Notes under the pieces: model-generated | Told to the model about the DNA's origin: nothing | Databases searched by the model: none | Seen by the model: only the letters and a program-made list of their open reading frames with translations | Position numbers and translations under genes: made by a program | Part shown: one piece after another, positions 46,361 to 54,609 of the stretch | Layout of the letters: each line of letters starts with the position of its first letter | How positions within the stretch are numbered: the stretch's first letter is position 1 | DNA from: Cellulomonas sp. S1-8 | Lineage (GTDB): Bacteria > Actinomycetota > Actinomycetes > Actinomycetales > Cellulomonadaceae | Direction: 5' to 3' | DNA: 64,000 bases | Assembly: GCF_026184235.1 (NCBI RefSeq) | Contig: NZ_CP110806.1 | Coordinates: 1,426,001 to 1,490,000, forward strand

Positions 46361-47266
46361 GTGTCCGGCACCGCCCCCCAGCCCCCCGACGACCCCAGGA
46401 CGCCCCCGGACGCCCCGGCGGACGACGACGGCCCCGCGCAGCCGCGCGGTCGTGACCTGCGCGGGTGGTGGCTCCTCGCGGTGCTCGTCGTCGTGGCCGT
46501 GGTCCTCCTGGTCTGGCGTCCGTGGGCGGCCGAGCCCGCACCGACGCCGACGGTCACCTCGCAGTCGCCGACGCCCACGCCGTCACCGAGCCCCACGACG
46601 AGCCCGACACCGTCACCCTCGCTGACCTCCGTGCCGGCGCCGGGCGCCGACGCCGTGTTCGACGCGACGACGGCGGGCACGCTGTTCGTGACGGCCGCCG
46701 ACGTGGAGCGCGCCGTCCCGGGCGCGTCCTCGGGCGTGACCCGCGGGGTCGAGCCCGGCACGCGGCCGTGGGGCCTGCCTGAGGGGTCCGTCGTCGAGCC
46801 GGCGTCGTGCACGACGGCCGTGACGGTGGTCGACCAGCCGCCCGCGCACCACGACGCGACCTCGTGGTTCAACGACGAGGTGATGATCGACCAGGACGTC
46901 GTCGTGCTGCTCGACGCCGCGGCCGCCCGCGCCGCGTTCCGGGCGCTCGTCACGACCCTCGACGAGTGCCCGCAGTACGCGCAGGTGGACCCGGGCGTCG
47001 ACGGTCCGCGGTGGACCGCGGACCCGGCGCTGGAGGGTCAGGGCGTGTTCCCCGCGATCGTGCACGACGTCACCGTGCAGATCGAGGGGGACTCCTCCGA
47101 GCAGACGGCGGGCCACGTCCTGGTCGGCAACGCGATCGTGACGTGGACCGCGACCGCGCTCACGGCCACCGACCGCGAGGAGGCCCGCGAGGCGATCGGC
47201 GAGCCCGAGGAGCTCAGCGCGATGATCGAGGAGAGAGCGCTCGCCGCGGTGCGCGCGATGTCCTGA
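46361..47266 (+). CDS. Membrane-anchored extracytoplasmic protein, possible PknH-sensor-like domain
   Basis: 301 aa. A Pro/Asp-rich cytoplasmic N-terminus (1-30), one membrane helix (about 32-50, L-L-A-V-L-V-V-V-A-V-V), then a Thr/Pro/Ser-rich stalk (about 58-95). The outer domain of about 200 residues contains two Cys (E-P-A-S-C-T-T and D-E-C-P-Q-Y) that could form a disulfide. Spacing of these Cys and T-L-D-E-C-P is faintly like PknH-type extracellular sensor domains. I do not assign a function. It stands alone between cimA and the lipoate ligase gene. Confidence 0.65.
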   Translation: MSGTAPQPPDDPRTPPDAPADDDGPAQPRGRDLRGWWLLAVLVVVAVVLLVWRPWAAEPAPTPTVTSQSPTPTPSPSPTTSPTPSPSLTSVPAPGADAVFDATTAGTLFVTAADVERAVPGASSGVTRGVEPGTRPWGLPEGSVVEPASCTTAVTVVDQPPAHHDATSWFNDEVMIDQDVVVLLDAAAARAAFRALVTTLDECPQYAQVDPGVDGPRWTADPALEGQGVFPAIVHDVTVQIEGDSSEQTAGHVLVGNAIVTWTATALTATDREEAREAIGEPEELSAMIEERALAAVRAMS

Positions 47267-47299
47267 CCTGCGCCCCACGCGGGGCCGGCTGCACCCGCC

Positions 47300-47305
47300 T
47301 AGGGT
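47300..47305 (+). promoter_or_regulatory. Leaderless-type -10 of lipoate ligase gene
   Basis: TAGGGT, six bases, GTG 47312. Confidence 0.6.
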
Positions 47306-47311
47306 GGGGAC

Positions 47312-48388
47312 GTGCACGGTGAGTACAAGGTGCCCGGGGGCAAGCTCGTGGTCGTGGACCTCGAGGTGGACGACGGGCTGCTGCGGGACGTGAGCGTCTC
47401 GGGGGACTTCTTCCTCGAGCCCGACGAGGCGCTCGGCGTGCTGTCCGGCGCGCTCGACGGCGTCCCCCACGACGCGGGCGTCAGCCGGCTCGTCACTGTC
47501 CTGGACGACGCGCTGCGCCTCGCCCTCGACCAGGGCCGGATCCTCGGGCCCGTCGTGACCGTCGGGTTCGACACGCGCGCCGTCGCGCTGGCGGTGCGGC
47601 GCGCCCTGGGCCTGTCGACCACGTGGGCCGACCACGAGATCGCCGTCCTGCACCCCGGCCCGATGCCGCCGGCCGTGCACGCTGCGCTGGACCAGGTGCT
47701 CTCCGAGGAGCTCGACGCGGGTCGGCGCGGCCCGACGCTGCGGTTCTGGGAGTGGGAGGAGCCGGCCGTCGTCATCGGGTCGTTCCAGTCGCTGCGCAAC
47801 GAGGTGGACCTCGAGGCGGCCGCGCGGCACGGCGTGACGGTCGTGCGGCGCATCTCCGGCGGCGGCGCGATGTTCATGGAGGCCGGCAACTGCATCACGT
47901 TCTCGCTGGTCGTCCCGGGGTCGCTGGTCGACGGGATGTCGTTCGAGGACTCCTACGCCTTCCTCAACCAGTGGGTGCTCGGTGCGCTTGCCGACGTGGG
48001 CGTGACGGCCACGACCACCGGGCTCAACGACATCGCGTCGCCCGCCGGCAAGCTCGCCGGCTCCGCGCAGAAGCGACTCGTGGGGGGCGCGGTGCTGCAC
48101 CACGTGACGATGGCGTACGACATCGACGCGGACAAGATGCTCGACGTGCTGCGCATCGGCCGCGAGAAGCTGTCCGACAAGGGCACCCGGTCCGCGAGCA
48201 AGCGCGTCGACCCCGTGCGCTCGCAGACGCAGCTGCCGCGCGCGCAGGTCGTCCAGGCGTTCCTCGCGCACTTCCGTGCCCGGTACCGCACGGTCGACGA
48301 CGAGCTGCGGCCCGCCGAGCTCGCCCGCGCGCACGCCCTCGTCGAGACCCGGTTCAGCGATCCCGCGTGGACCGCGCGGGTCCCCTGA
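47312..48388 (+). CDS. Lipoate-protein ligase family protein with N-terminal accessory domain
   Basis: 358 aa from GTG 47312. The first roughly 95 residues (K-V-P-G-G-K-L-V, L-R-D-V-S-V-S-G-D-F-F) match the accessory domain that lies at the C terminus of E. coli LplA or is a separate LplB chain in archaea. The catalytic BPL/LplA fold follows, with R-R-I-S-G-G-G-A-M-F (I181-A186) and K-L-A-G-S-A-Q-K-R, the lipoyl-AMP binding loops. So this is an LplB-LplA fusion in reversed order. It attaches lipoate or octanoate to dehydrogenase E2 or GcvH domains. Confidence 0.85.
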   Translation: MHGEYKVPGGKLVVVDLEVDDGLLRDVSVSGDFFLEPDEALGVLSGALDGVPHDAGVSRLVTVLDDALRLALDQGRILGPVVTVGFDTRAVALAVRRALGLSTTWADHEIAVLHPGPMPPAVHAALDQVLSEELDAGRRGPTLRFWEWEEPAVVIGSFQSLRNEVDLEAAARHGVTVVRRISGGGAMFMEAGNCITFSLVVPGSLVDGMSFEDSYAFLNQWVLGALADVGVTATTTGLNDIASPAGKLAGSAQKRLVGGAVLHHVTMAYDIDADKMLDVLRIGREKLSDKGTRSASKRVDPVRSQTQLPRAQVVQAFLAHFRARYRTVDDELRPAELARAHALVETRFSDPAWTARVP

Positions 48389-48397
48389 CAGCGCTGG

Positions 48398-48421
48398 CCC
48401 CTGCCGTCCGCACGGCCGGGG
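48398..48421. terminator. Hairpin between convergent lipoate ligase and DUF202 genes
   Basis: GCCGT/ACGGC stem with CCGC loop, extended by CCCC/GGGG beyond one mismatch. Likely serves both directions. Confidence 0.5.
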
Positions 48422-48424
48422 GCG

Positions 48425-48777
48425 TCAGGCCGACCAGGTGACGACGAGGGCCAGGGCCGCGAGGCCGAGCAGCAGCAGGGCTGCCGCGCACACCGTGACG
48501 AGCCGGCCGCCGGGGTCGCGGCCCACCGTCCGCGCCGCCGCGGCGCCGGGCCGCCACGAGCGCAGCCCGCGCACCCCGTGCGGCGCCGGTGCGCCGCGCG
48601 CAGCAGCGCGACCGCCATCACCGTGCCGGCCGCGGTCACGGCCCACGCGGACGCACCCCACGGCTCGGACAGCAGCCGCCCCGCTGCGACGGACCCGGCG
48701 ACCAGGGCCAGCGCCGTGCGGCGCCACGCCAGGGCGGTGCGCTCGGCGGCGAGCGACGGGGGCGGCGGGCCGCTCAC
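48425..48777 (-). pseudogene. DUF202 membrane protein gene with apparent frameshift
   Basis: GTG 48777 overlaps the stop of the upstream DUF202 gene (GTGA). The first frame gives L-A-A-E-R-T-A-L-A-W-R-R-T-A-L-A and a second helix (W-A-V-T-A-A-G-T-V-M-A-V-A-L-L), as expected for DUF202. The third helix (L-V-T-V-C-A-A-A-L-L-L-L-G-L-A-A-L) and a stop at 48425 lie in another frame. The switch falls near 48570-48590 (C/G-rich) and equals loss of one base. Unshifted, the frame would run far into the lipoate ligase gene antisense. Either a real mutation or a sequencing error. Confidence 0.6.
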
Positions 48778-49154
48778 GCGCGCAGCAGGCCGACGAGGAC
48801 GAGCACGCCCGCGATCCCCACGCCGACGACGAGCAGGGCGAAGCCGACCGGCGGCGGCAGCGGGTCGCCCCGTCGCATCGCCCGCTCGGCGCGCGCCCAG
48901 CCCCACCACGAGATCGCGGGGGCGAGCGTCCCGAGCGCGATGAGCACGACCGCGGCGGCGAGCCGCATACCTGGTTCGACCGGCAGGTCGAGGGCCTCCA
49001 GGGCGACACCACCCGCGAGCAGCGCGATGGCCGTGCGCGCCCAGGCGAGGAACGTGCGCTCGTTGGCCAGCGAGAAGCGGGCGTCGGGCTCGGTGCCCTC
49101 GTCGTACACCCACCGGGGGAAGCGCCGGTCAGGTGCGCGCTGGTCGGGGTCCAT
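48774..49154 (-). CDS. DUF202 (YidH-type) membrane protein
   Basis: 126 aa from ATG 49154. The family motif A-N-E-R-T-F-L-A-W-A-R-T-A-I-A-L begins the first helix, with further helices at about 65-85 and 100-122. Function unknown; often encoded as pairs, as here with the frameshifted copy downstream. GAGGAT (minus strand, 49166-49161) lies six bases before ATG, a leaderless-type promoter. Confidence 0.85.
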   Translation of the reverse strand: MDPDQRAPDRRFPRWVYDEGTEPDARFSLANERTFLAWARTAIALLAGGVALEALDLPVEPGMRLAAAVVLIALGTLAPAISWWGWARAERAMRRGDPLPPPVGFALLVVGVGIAGVLVLVGLLRA

Positions 49155-49210
49155 GCGCCCATCCTCCCAACCCGTGGGGTGCGCCGCCGCCGGGTGTGCC
49201 GACGCCGGGC

Positions 49211-49966
49211 TCACGCGGAGGGTGCCGCGGGCGCCGGGCGCGCACCGAACACGGCCGTGCCGATCCGGACGACGGTCGCGCCCTCCGCGACCGCGGCCTC
49301 GAGGTCACCGCTCATCCCCATCGACAGCCCGTGGGCGTCGCGGGTGCCCGGAGCGCCGCCGCCCACGACCGCGTCGCGGATCGCGCGAAGCCGCGCGTAC
49401 CCGGCGCGCACGACCCGCTCGTCGTCGCTCCGCGCACCCACCGTCATGAACCCCGCGAGCCGCAGCCCCGGCAGGGCGGCGACGCGGGCGGCCAGGTCCA
49501 CCGCGTCGTCGGGGTGCGCCCCGTGCTTGGTGGGCTCGCCCGACACGTTGACCTGCACCCACACGTCGAGCGGTGCGTCGCGGCCCTGGACGCGGCCCGA
49601 CAGGCGCTGCGCGAGCGCGTCGTCCGCGACCGACTGCACCGCCGACGCCCACCGCAGCGCCGCGGTGACCTTGTTCGACTGCAGCGGACCGATGACGTGC
49701 CACTCGGGGGCGAGGTCCGCGAGCACGGGTGCCTTGGAGACGAGCTCCTGGACCCGGTTCTCGCCCAGCAGCACCGGAGCCGTGCGGGAACCTGCGGCAC
49801 GCGCGGCCGCGTCCGCGACCAGCGCGACGCGCACGGCGTCCGCGTCCATCGTCTTCGACGCGAGCAGGACCCGGACCTCGTCGGACGCGCGACCCGCCGC
49901 CGCGCACGCCGCCGCGACCCGATCGTTCAGCTGCGCCAACCGCGCCGCGACGTCCCCGCTCTCCAC
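49211..49966 (-). CDS. YggS-family PLP homeostasis protein
   Basis: 251 aa from GTG 49966. Alanine-racemase-like TIM barrel without the C-terminal domain. K38 in L-L-A-S-K binds PLP, followed by L-L-G-E-N-R-V-Q-E-L, W-H-V-I-G-P-L-Q-S-N-K, and S-M-G-M-S-G-D-L-E-A-A near the end. These proteins buffer free PLP and affect amino-acid metabolism. TACGGT (minus strand, 49980-49975) lies eight bases upstream. In many actinobacteria it sits beside sepF/ftsZ, but not here. Confidence 0.92.
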   Translation of the reverse strand: MESGDVAARLAQLNDRVAAACAAAGRASDEVRVLLASKTMDADAVRVALVADAAARAAGSRTAPVLLGENRVQELVSKAPVLADLAPEWHVIGPLQSNKVTAALRWASAVQSVADDALAQRLSGRVQGRDAPLDVWVQVNVSGEPTKHGAHPDDAVDLAARVAALPGLRLAGFMTVGARSDDERVVRAGYARLRAIRDAVVGGGAPGTRDAHGLSMGMSGDLEAAVAEGATVVRIGTAVFGARPAPAAPSA

Positions 49967-50088
49967 GACCCCCGACCGTACCCGCCCGCGCGGCGCCCGC
50001 CGCCCTCGGCCGGTGGGGTGGGCGAAAACGCGGATCGCGTCCGCGTCACCTGTGGCGCACCCGGCGTGCCGGGACGCATGCTGGCCGC

Positions 50089-50640
50089 ATGGAGGGGTGC
50101 ACCGGACGACTGCTCGTCGCGACTCCCGGACTGCGGGACCGCAGCTTCCGGCGCACGGTCGTGCTCGTGCTCGAGCACACCGCGGAGGGCGCGCTGGGTG
50201 TCGTCCTCGACCGCCCGCTCGACCTGGACGCGACGGCCGTGCTGCCGCAGTGGCAGGCGCACCTCAGCTCACCCGGCCGCCTGTTCCAGGGCGGGCCCGT
50301 GGCCCGCGACACGGCGCTGGCGCTCGCGGACGTGACCGGCGTCGACGCCCCGCCCGGGGTGCGCCCGCTGGCGGAGCGGCTCGGTGTCGTCGACCTCGAC
50401 GCCCCGCCCGCGCTCGTCGTGGACGCCGTCCGCGGGCTGCGGGTCTTCATCGGCTACGCGGGCTGGACGGCCGGGCAGCTCGACGACGAGATCGACGTGG
50501 GCGGCTGGTTCGTCGTCGACCACGAGCCGGGCGACGTCTTCAGCGCCGACCCGCGCGGGCTGTGGCGGCGGGTGCTGCGGCGGCAGCCCGGGGACCTGGC
50601 GCTGCTGTCGACGGCGCCGGACGACGCGTCGTTGAACTGA
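50089..50640 (+). CDS. YqgE/AlgH family protein
   Basis: 183 aa. Family motifs: G-R-L-L-V-A-T-P-G-L-R-D, F-R-R-T-V-V-L-V-L-E-H, G-A-L-G-V-V-L-D-R-P-L, F-Q-G-G-P-V, and F-I-G-Y-A-G-W-T-A-G-Q-L-D-D-E with W-F-V-V-D. Role unresolved (transcription-related in some species). CATGCT (50077-50082) precedes ATG by six bases, which selects this start over the out-of-frame ATG at 50078. Confidence 0.92.
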   Translation: MEGCTGRLLVATPGLRDRSFRRTVVLVLEHTAEGALGVVLDRPLDLDATAVLPQWQAHLSSPGRLFQGGPVARDTALALADVTGVDAPPGVRPLAERLGVVDLDAPPALVVDAVRGLRVFIGYAGWTAGQLDDEIDVGGWFVVDHEPGDVFSADPRGLWRRVLRRQPGDLALLSTAPDDASLN

Positions 50641-50763
50641 GGTCTGTGACGGAGTCGTCGAAGCAGATGGGTGTCTGCGCTAGAAATCGCTGACTCGGAC
50701 GGGGCTGCACCGGCACCATGGGCGGTTGCGGCCGCGTCGGTCGCGCCACAAGGGAGGCACCCC

Positions 50764-52818
50764 GTGCGTCGAGCACTCCTGGCAACCGCCACAGCCACGG
50801 TCATGGCCGTCGCGGGGCTGCCGTCCCTCGACCCTGCGGTCGCGCAGGACGGCGAGGGTCCCACCACGACGTTCCTGGTCCAGGCGGAGGACGGCGCCAC
50901 GCCCGCCGCGCGCGAGGCGCTGGCGGACCTCGGTGCCGAGCCCTCCGAGCAGTTCGAGCGGGCTCTGGAGGGCTTCACGGCCGAGCTGACCGAGGCGCAG
51001 GTGGCCACGCTCGCCGCCGACCCGGACATCCGGTCCGTCACACCGGAGAACGTCTTCACCGCGCAGGGGTTCACGGAGCAGCTCTCCCCGACCTGGGGGT
51101 TGGACCGTATCGACCAGGCCCGGCTGCCTCTGGACGGGTCCTACACCTCGCCGACCGACGGCGGTGCCGGCGTGCGCGTGTACGTGGTCGACACCGGAGT
51201 GGTCCCGCACCCCACCCTGGCGGGGCGGCTGGCTCCGGGCTACTCCTCGATCGCGGACGGCAACGGGACCTACGACTGCGACGGGCACGGGTCCCACGTC
51301 GCCGGGACCGTCGCCTCCACCCTGTACGGCGTGGCGAAGGCCGCCACCGTCGTTCCCGTGCGCGTCCTGGACTGCGAGGGGAACGGCACGACGACGACCG
51401 TCGTCGCGGGTCTGGACTGGGTGCTCGCCCACCACCCCGCAGGTACGCCCGGCGTGGTCAACCTGTCACTCGGGGGCCCGCACGACACCGCTCTCAACAC
51501 GGCCGTCGGCCGCACGACCGCAGCCGGCCTGATCGTTGTCGGCGCCGCCGGCAACGAGAACGACGACGCGTGCACGGGTTCGCCGGCCTCCGCGCCCTCG
51601 ACCGTGACGACCGCGGCGAGCACCAGGACCGATGCCCGCGCGGACTTCTCCGACTGGGGCTCGTGCGTGGACCTGTTCGCGCCCGGCGAGAACATCCGGT
51701 CCATCTACGCACCGAACGAGAACCGCGTCTCGGAGATGTCCGGCACGTCCATGGCAGCGCCCCACGTGGCGGGCGTCGCCGCGCTCTACCTGGGCGTGTA
51801 CCCGACCGCTGCGCCGGCTGCCGTGACCGCCGCGCTCCTCGGTGCGGCCACCCCCGGGGTCATCACCCGGACCGCCGGCTCCCCGAACCGGCTGCTCTCC
51901 TCACGGGTCTTCCCGCTCCCGGGTGCGCCGACCGCCCTCCAGGTCACGTCGACGTCGGTGACGGCGCTCTCGATCCGCTGGGCCGCGCCCACCACCGGCA
52001 GCGTCCCGACCGAGTACCAGGTGTCGTGGCGCACGGGCACCGGGTCGTGGTCGTCGCAGGCGCCGACGGCCGCCACGACCAGGACGGCGACCCTCGACGG
52101 CCTGTCGCCCGGCACGCCCTACGAGGTCAGGGTGACGGCGCGGAACCAGTACGGCTCGACCTCGGCGTCCCTCGCGGCTGCGACCTCACCGCGACCTGCA
52201 CCGGGGACGCCGACCGGTCTCGCCTTCTCGACGGTGACCCCGACCGGTGCGGTCGTGAGCTGGTCCCCGGGGTCGGGAGTCCCGACGGCGACGTACCAGG
52301 TCGCGAGGCGGACCGGTACCGGTCTGTGGACCCTGCTGCCGACCGTTCCTGCCTCGACGCCGACGACGACCCTCACGGGCCTGGCACCGAGCACCAGCTA
52401 CGAGGTCCGCGTGGTGGCGTACGACGCGTACGGCACCGCATCGGCCGCAGTCCACGGCACGGTGGTCACGACCTCCGCGGGAGTGTCCGCCCCGAGGACG
52501 GTGGCCGTCGCGGTGTCCGCGACCGGGCGCGCCCGTGTCGGGTGGGCGCCGCCGAGGACCGGCGCCGAGAACGTGGTCGGGTACGTCGTCCAGCACGGCA
52601 ACGCCACGGTCGGGCGGAGGACGACGACCGCGGCGGTGACGGCCCGGAGCGTCCTGCTCACGGCGCTGCGCGCGAAGACCAGCTACGAGTTCCGCGTCGG
52701 GGCCCGCTCCGTGTCCGGTGGCGTCGTCTGGTCGGCACCCGTGACCGTCCGCACCCCCGCCCCGCCGGCCGGGGGGACGTTCCGCGTCGTACCGGGCTCG
52801 GTGGCGGGTCCGTCCTAG
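50764..52818 (+). CDS. Secreted subtilisin-like S8 protease with FN3 domains
   Basis: 684 aa from GTG 50764, chosen because GGGAGG stands just upstream and a clean signal peptide follows (RRALLATATATVMAVAG). An I9-type propeptide (about 35-105) precedes the catalytic domain with D143 (V-V-D-T-G-V), H175 (D-G-H-G-S-H-V-A-G-T), an oxyanion Asn in A-A-G-N-E-N, and S329 (S-G-T-S-M-A-A-P-H-V). Three FN3 domains follow (about 392-480, 490-575, 580-672; P-G-T-P-Y-E-V-R-V-T type ends). Likely an extracellular protease with substrate- or surface-binding modules. A 17-bp tandem repeat runs over the stop codon. Confidence 0.92.
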   Translation: MRRALLATATATVMAVAGLPSLDPAVAQDGEGPTTTFLVQAEDGATPAAREALADLGAEPSEQFERALEGFTAELTEAQVATLAADPDIRSVTPENVFTAQGFTEQLSPTWGLDRIDQARLPLDGSYTSPTDGGAGVRVYVVDTGVVPHPTLAGRLAPGYSSIADGNGTYDCDGHGSHVAGTVASTLYGVAKAATVVPVRVLDCEGNGTTTTVVAGLDWVLAHHPAGTPGVVNLSLGGPHDTALNTAVGRTTAAGLIVVGAAGNENDDACTGSPASAPSTVTTAASTRTDARADFSDWGSCVDLFAPGENIRSIYAPNENRVSEMSGTSMAAPHVAGVAALYLGVYPTAAPAAVTAALLGAATPGVITRTAGSPNRLLSSRVFPLPGAPTALQVTSTSVTALSIRWAAPTTGSVPTEYQVSWRTGTGSWSSQAPTAATTRTATLDGLSPGTPYEVRVTARNQYGSTSASLAAATSPRPAPGTPTGLAFSTVTPTGAVVSWSPGSGVPTATYQVARRTGTGLWTLLPTVPASTPTTTLTGLAPSTSYEVRVVAYDAYGTASAAVHGTVVTTSAGVSAPRTVAVAVSATGRARVGWAPPRTGAENVVGYVVQHGNATVGRRTTTAAVTARSVLLTALRAKTSYEFRVGARSVSGGVVWSAPVTVRTPAPPAGGTFRVVPGSVAGPS

Positions 52819-52852
52819 TGGCGGGTCCGTCCTGGTGGCGGGTCCGTCCTGG
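52802..52852 (+). repeat. 17-bp tandem repeat (three copies) across the protease stop codon
   Basis: TGGCGGGTCCGTCCTRG repeated at 52802, 52819 and 52836. Copy 1 ends TAG (the stop), copies 2 and 3 end TGG. The period is not a multiple of three, so expansion would change the C-terminus frame if the stop were lost. Confidence 0.9.
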
Positions 52853-52937
52853 CGCCGGCGCCCCACGGCGCAGACCAGGGGAAGGTCGGGGTGTTCCCGG
52901 ATGTCGCCGGGGTCGGCCGCCGTGGGACCGTTGACCC

Positions 52938-53336
52938 GTGAAGACCCTGCTGAACGTCATCTGGCTCGTGTTCGCCGGCGCGTGGCTCGCCCTGGGCTAC
53001 GTGCTCGCGGGCGTCATCTGCTGCGTCCTGATCGTGACGATCCCGTTCGGGATCGCGTCGTTCCGCATCGCGAGCTACGTGCTCTGGCCGTTCGGGCGGA
53101 CCATCGTCGAGAAGCCGACGGCCGGGGCGTTCTCCACCATCGGCAACGTCATCTGGGTGCTGGTCGCGGGGATCTGGCTCGCGATCGGGCACATCACGAC
53201 CGCCATCCCGCTGTTCGTCTCGATCATCGGGATCCCCCTGGGTATCGCGAACCTCAAGCTCATCCCGATCTCCCTGGTCCCGCTGGGCAAGGAGATCGTG
53301 CCGACCGACAACGCGTTCGCGGCCTACGGGCGCTGA
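52938..53336 (+). CDS. YccF-domain membrane protein
   Basis: 132 aa from GTG 52938. Two repeats of the YccF domain, each with N-V-I-W-(L/V)-(V/L)-x-A-G-x-W-L-A and a following I-P-(F/L)-G-I-A-x-(F/L) turn, giving about four membrane helices. Small inner-membrane protein of unknown function. GACCGT six bases before GTG is a weak leaderless-type hexamer. Confidence 0.88.
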   Translation: MKTLLNVIWLVFAGAWLALGYVLAGVICCVLIVTIPFGIASFRIASYVLWPFGRTIVEKPTAGAFSTIGNVIWVLVAGIWLAIGHITTAIPLFVSIIGIPLGIANLKLIPISLVPLGKEIVPTDNAFAAYGR

Positions 53337-53361
53337 GCGCTGTTCGGCGCGCTGAGCGCGG

Positions 53362-53862
53362 TCAGTCCCGCGCGACGTCCGCGACGGTCGCGTCCGTGAG
53401 CCGCACGAGGGCGTCGGGGGCGAGCTCGACGTCCAGCCCGCGGCGCCCACCGGAGACGAGCACGGTGTCGAACAGCCACACGGTCTCGTCGACGACGGTC
53501 CGCAGCGCGGTGCGCTGGCCCAGGGGCGAGATGCCGCCGACGACGTACCCCGTGGCGCGCTCGGCGGCATGCGGGTCCGCCATCGTGGCGCGCTTGCCGC
53601 CCACGGCCGCCGCGAGCGCCTTGAGGTCGAGCCGGCCGGTGACGGGCACGACGGCGACGGTGAGCGCGCCGTCGACGTCGGCGACGAGGGTCTTGAAGAC
53701 CTGCTCGGGCGGGACGCCGAGCAGGTGGGCGGCCTCCAGGCCGTAGCCGAGGTCGCTCGCCGCGTCGTGCTCGTACGTGCGCGGCGTGTGCGGCACGCCG
53801 GCCGCGGTCAGGGCGACGAGCGCGGGGGTGCCGGCGGGCGTCCGCACGTCCTTCCTGGCCAC
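53362..53862 (-). CDS. YbaK/EbsC-type aminoacyl-tRNA deacylase
   Basis: 166 aa from GTG 53862. Matches the Cys-tRNA(Pro) deacylase YbaK: T-P-A-x-x-x-L start, Y-E-H-D, L-G-V-P-P-E-Q-V-F-K-T-L-V with the catalytic Lys, G-G-K-R-A-T-M-A-D, G-Y-V-V-G-G-I-S-P-L-G-Q and a final G-x-R-G-L-D-V-E-L. Hydrolyses Cys mischarged on tRNA-Pro. TACCCT (53874-53869, minus) lies exactly six bases upstream of GTG. Confidence 0.92.
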   Translation of the reverse strand: MARKDVRTPAGTPALVALTAAGVPHTPRTYEHDAASDLGYGLEAAHLLGVPPEQVFKTLVADVDGALTVAVVPVTGRLDLKALAAAVGGKRATMADPHAAERATGYVVGGISPLGQRTALRTVVDETVWLFDTVLVSGGRRGLDVELAPDALVRLTDATVADVARD

Positions 53863-53868
53863 CCGCCC

Positions 53869-53874
53869 AGGGTA
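53869..53874 (-). promoter_or_regulatory. Leaderless-type -10 of YbaK gene
   Basis: TACCCT on the minus strand, six bases before GTG 53862. Confidence 0.55.
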
Positions 53875-53879
53875 GGGCG

Positions 53880-54485
53880 TCAGAGCGCGGTGCCGACGAG
53901 CACGCCGACGCCGTACGTCACGGCCATCGCTAGCGACCCGCCCAGGACGTTGCGCAGCACCGAGCGCGCGTGCGACGCACCCGTGAAGCGCGACGACGTC
54001 CACCCCGTCAGGACGAGCGCGAGCAGGACCGCCGCGAACGTCGCGGGGACGCGTGCGGCGATCGGCCACGGCGCCAGGACGACGAGCAGGGGGATGAGCG
54101 CCCCGGCGGTGAACGCCACCATGGACGCGAGCGCCGCGTGCCACGGGTTGGTGAAGTCGTGGTCCACGTCGTTGATCGGGCTGCCGGCCGCGGCGGCGAC
54201 ACGCTCGGCGTCACGCTGGCTGCTGACCGACACGTACTCGCCCGACGCCATCGACAGGGCACCGGCGACCAGGGCAGCGCCGCCGGCCAGGGCGATCGTC
54301 GACGTCGACGCCGCCGCACCCGCGACACCCACCACGGTTGCCGCGACGGACACGATGCCGTCGTTGGCACCGAGCACGCCCGCGCGCAGCCAGTTCAGAC
54401 CGGCGTTCGACGCGGCCGCGGCCGGACCCGGCGTGCGGTGGAGCAGCGCGCCGAGACCTGTGGGGCGTTCGGTGGTCGTGGTCAT
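53880..54485 (-). CDS. VIT1/CCC1-family iron/manganese transporter
   Basis: 201 aa from ATG 54485. Five membrane helices. Family signatures are L-R-A-G-V-L-G-A-N-D-G-I-V-S at the end of helix 1, M-A-S-G-E-Y-V-S-V-S-S-Q-R-D after helix 2 (metal-binding Glu/Ser), then F-T-A-G-A-L-I-P-L in helix 3. These proteins move Fe2+ or Mn2+ out of the cytoplasm. The promoter has two DtxR/IdeR-like boxes, consistent with iron control. The gene is predicted leaderless (TATCGT, six bases, ATG). Confidence 0.92.
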   Translation of the reverse strand: MTTTTERPTGLGALLHRTPGPAAAASNAGLNWLRAGVLGANDGIVSVAATVVGVAGAAASTSTIALAGGAALVAGALSMASGEYVSVSSQRDAERVAAAAGSPINDVDHDFTNPWHAALASMVAFTAGALIPLLVVLAPWPIAARVPATFAAVLLALVLTGWTSSRFTGASHARSVLRNVLGGSLAMAVTYGVGVLVGTAL

Positions 54486-54491
54486 GTGTCC

Positions 54492-54568
54492 ACGATAGGT
54501 CCGTCCGCGGGCGTTGTCATCGCAGGAAAGCCTGCCCTGACCTGCACAGACGCAGGTTTGCCTACCCT
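54492..54568 (-). promoter_or_regulatory. Promoter of the VIT1-type gene with two DtxR/IdeR-like boxes
   Basis: On the minus strand: -35 ATGACA (54520-54515), 17-base spacer, -10 TATCGT (54497-54492), six bases, ATG. Upstream lie two boxes written on the plus strand as AGGAAAGCCTGCCCT (54524-54538) and AGGTTTGCCTACCCT (54554-54568), matching the DtxR/IdeR core AGGTTAGCCTAACCT at 11 and 13 of 15. Both are upstream of -35, as at mycobacterial ferritin genes that IdeR activates. Confidence 0.65.
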
Positions 54569-54609
54569 CATCAGGGCTGGATCGACGTCGCACGAGAGGG
54601 CCTGCGGGA

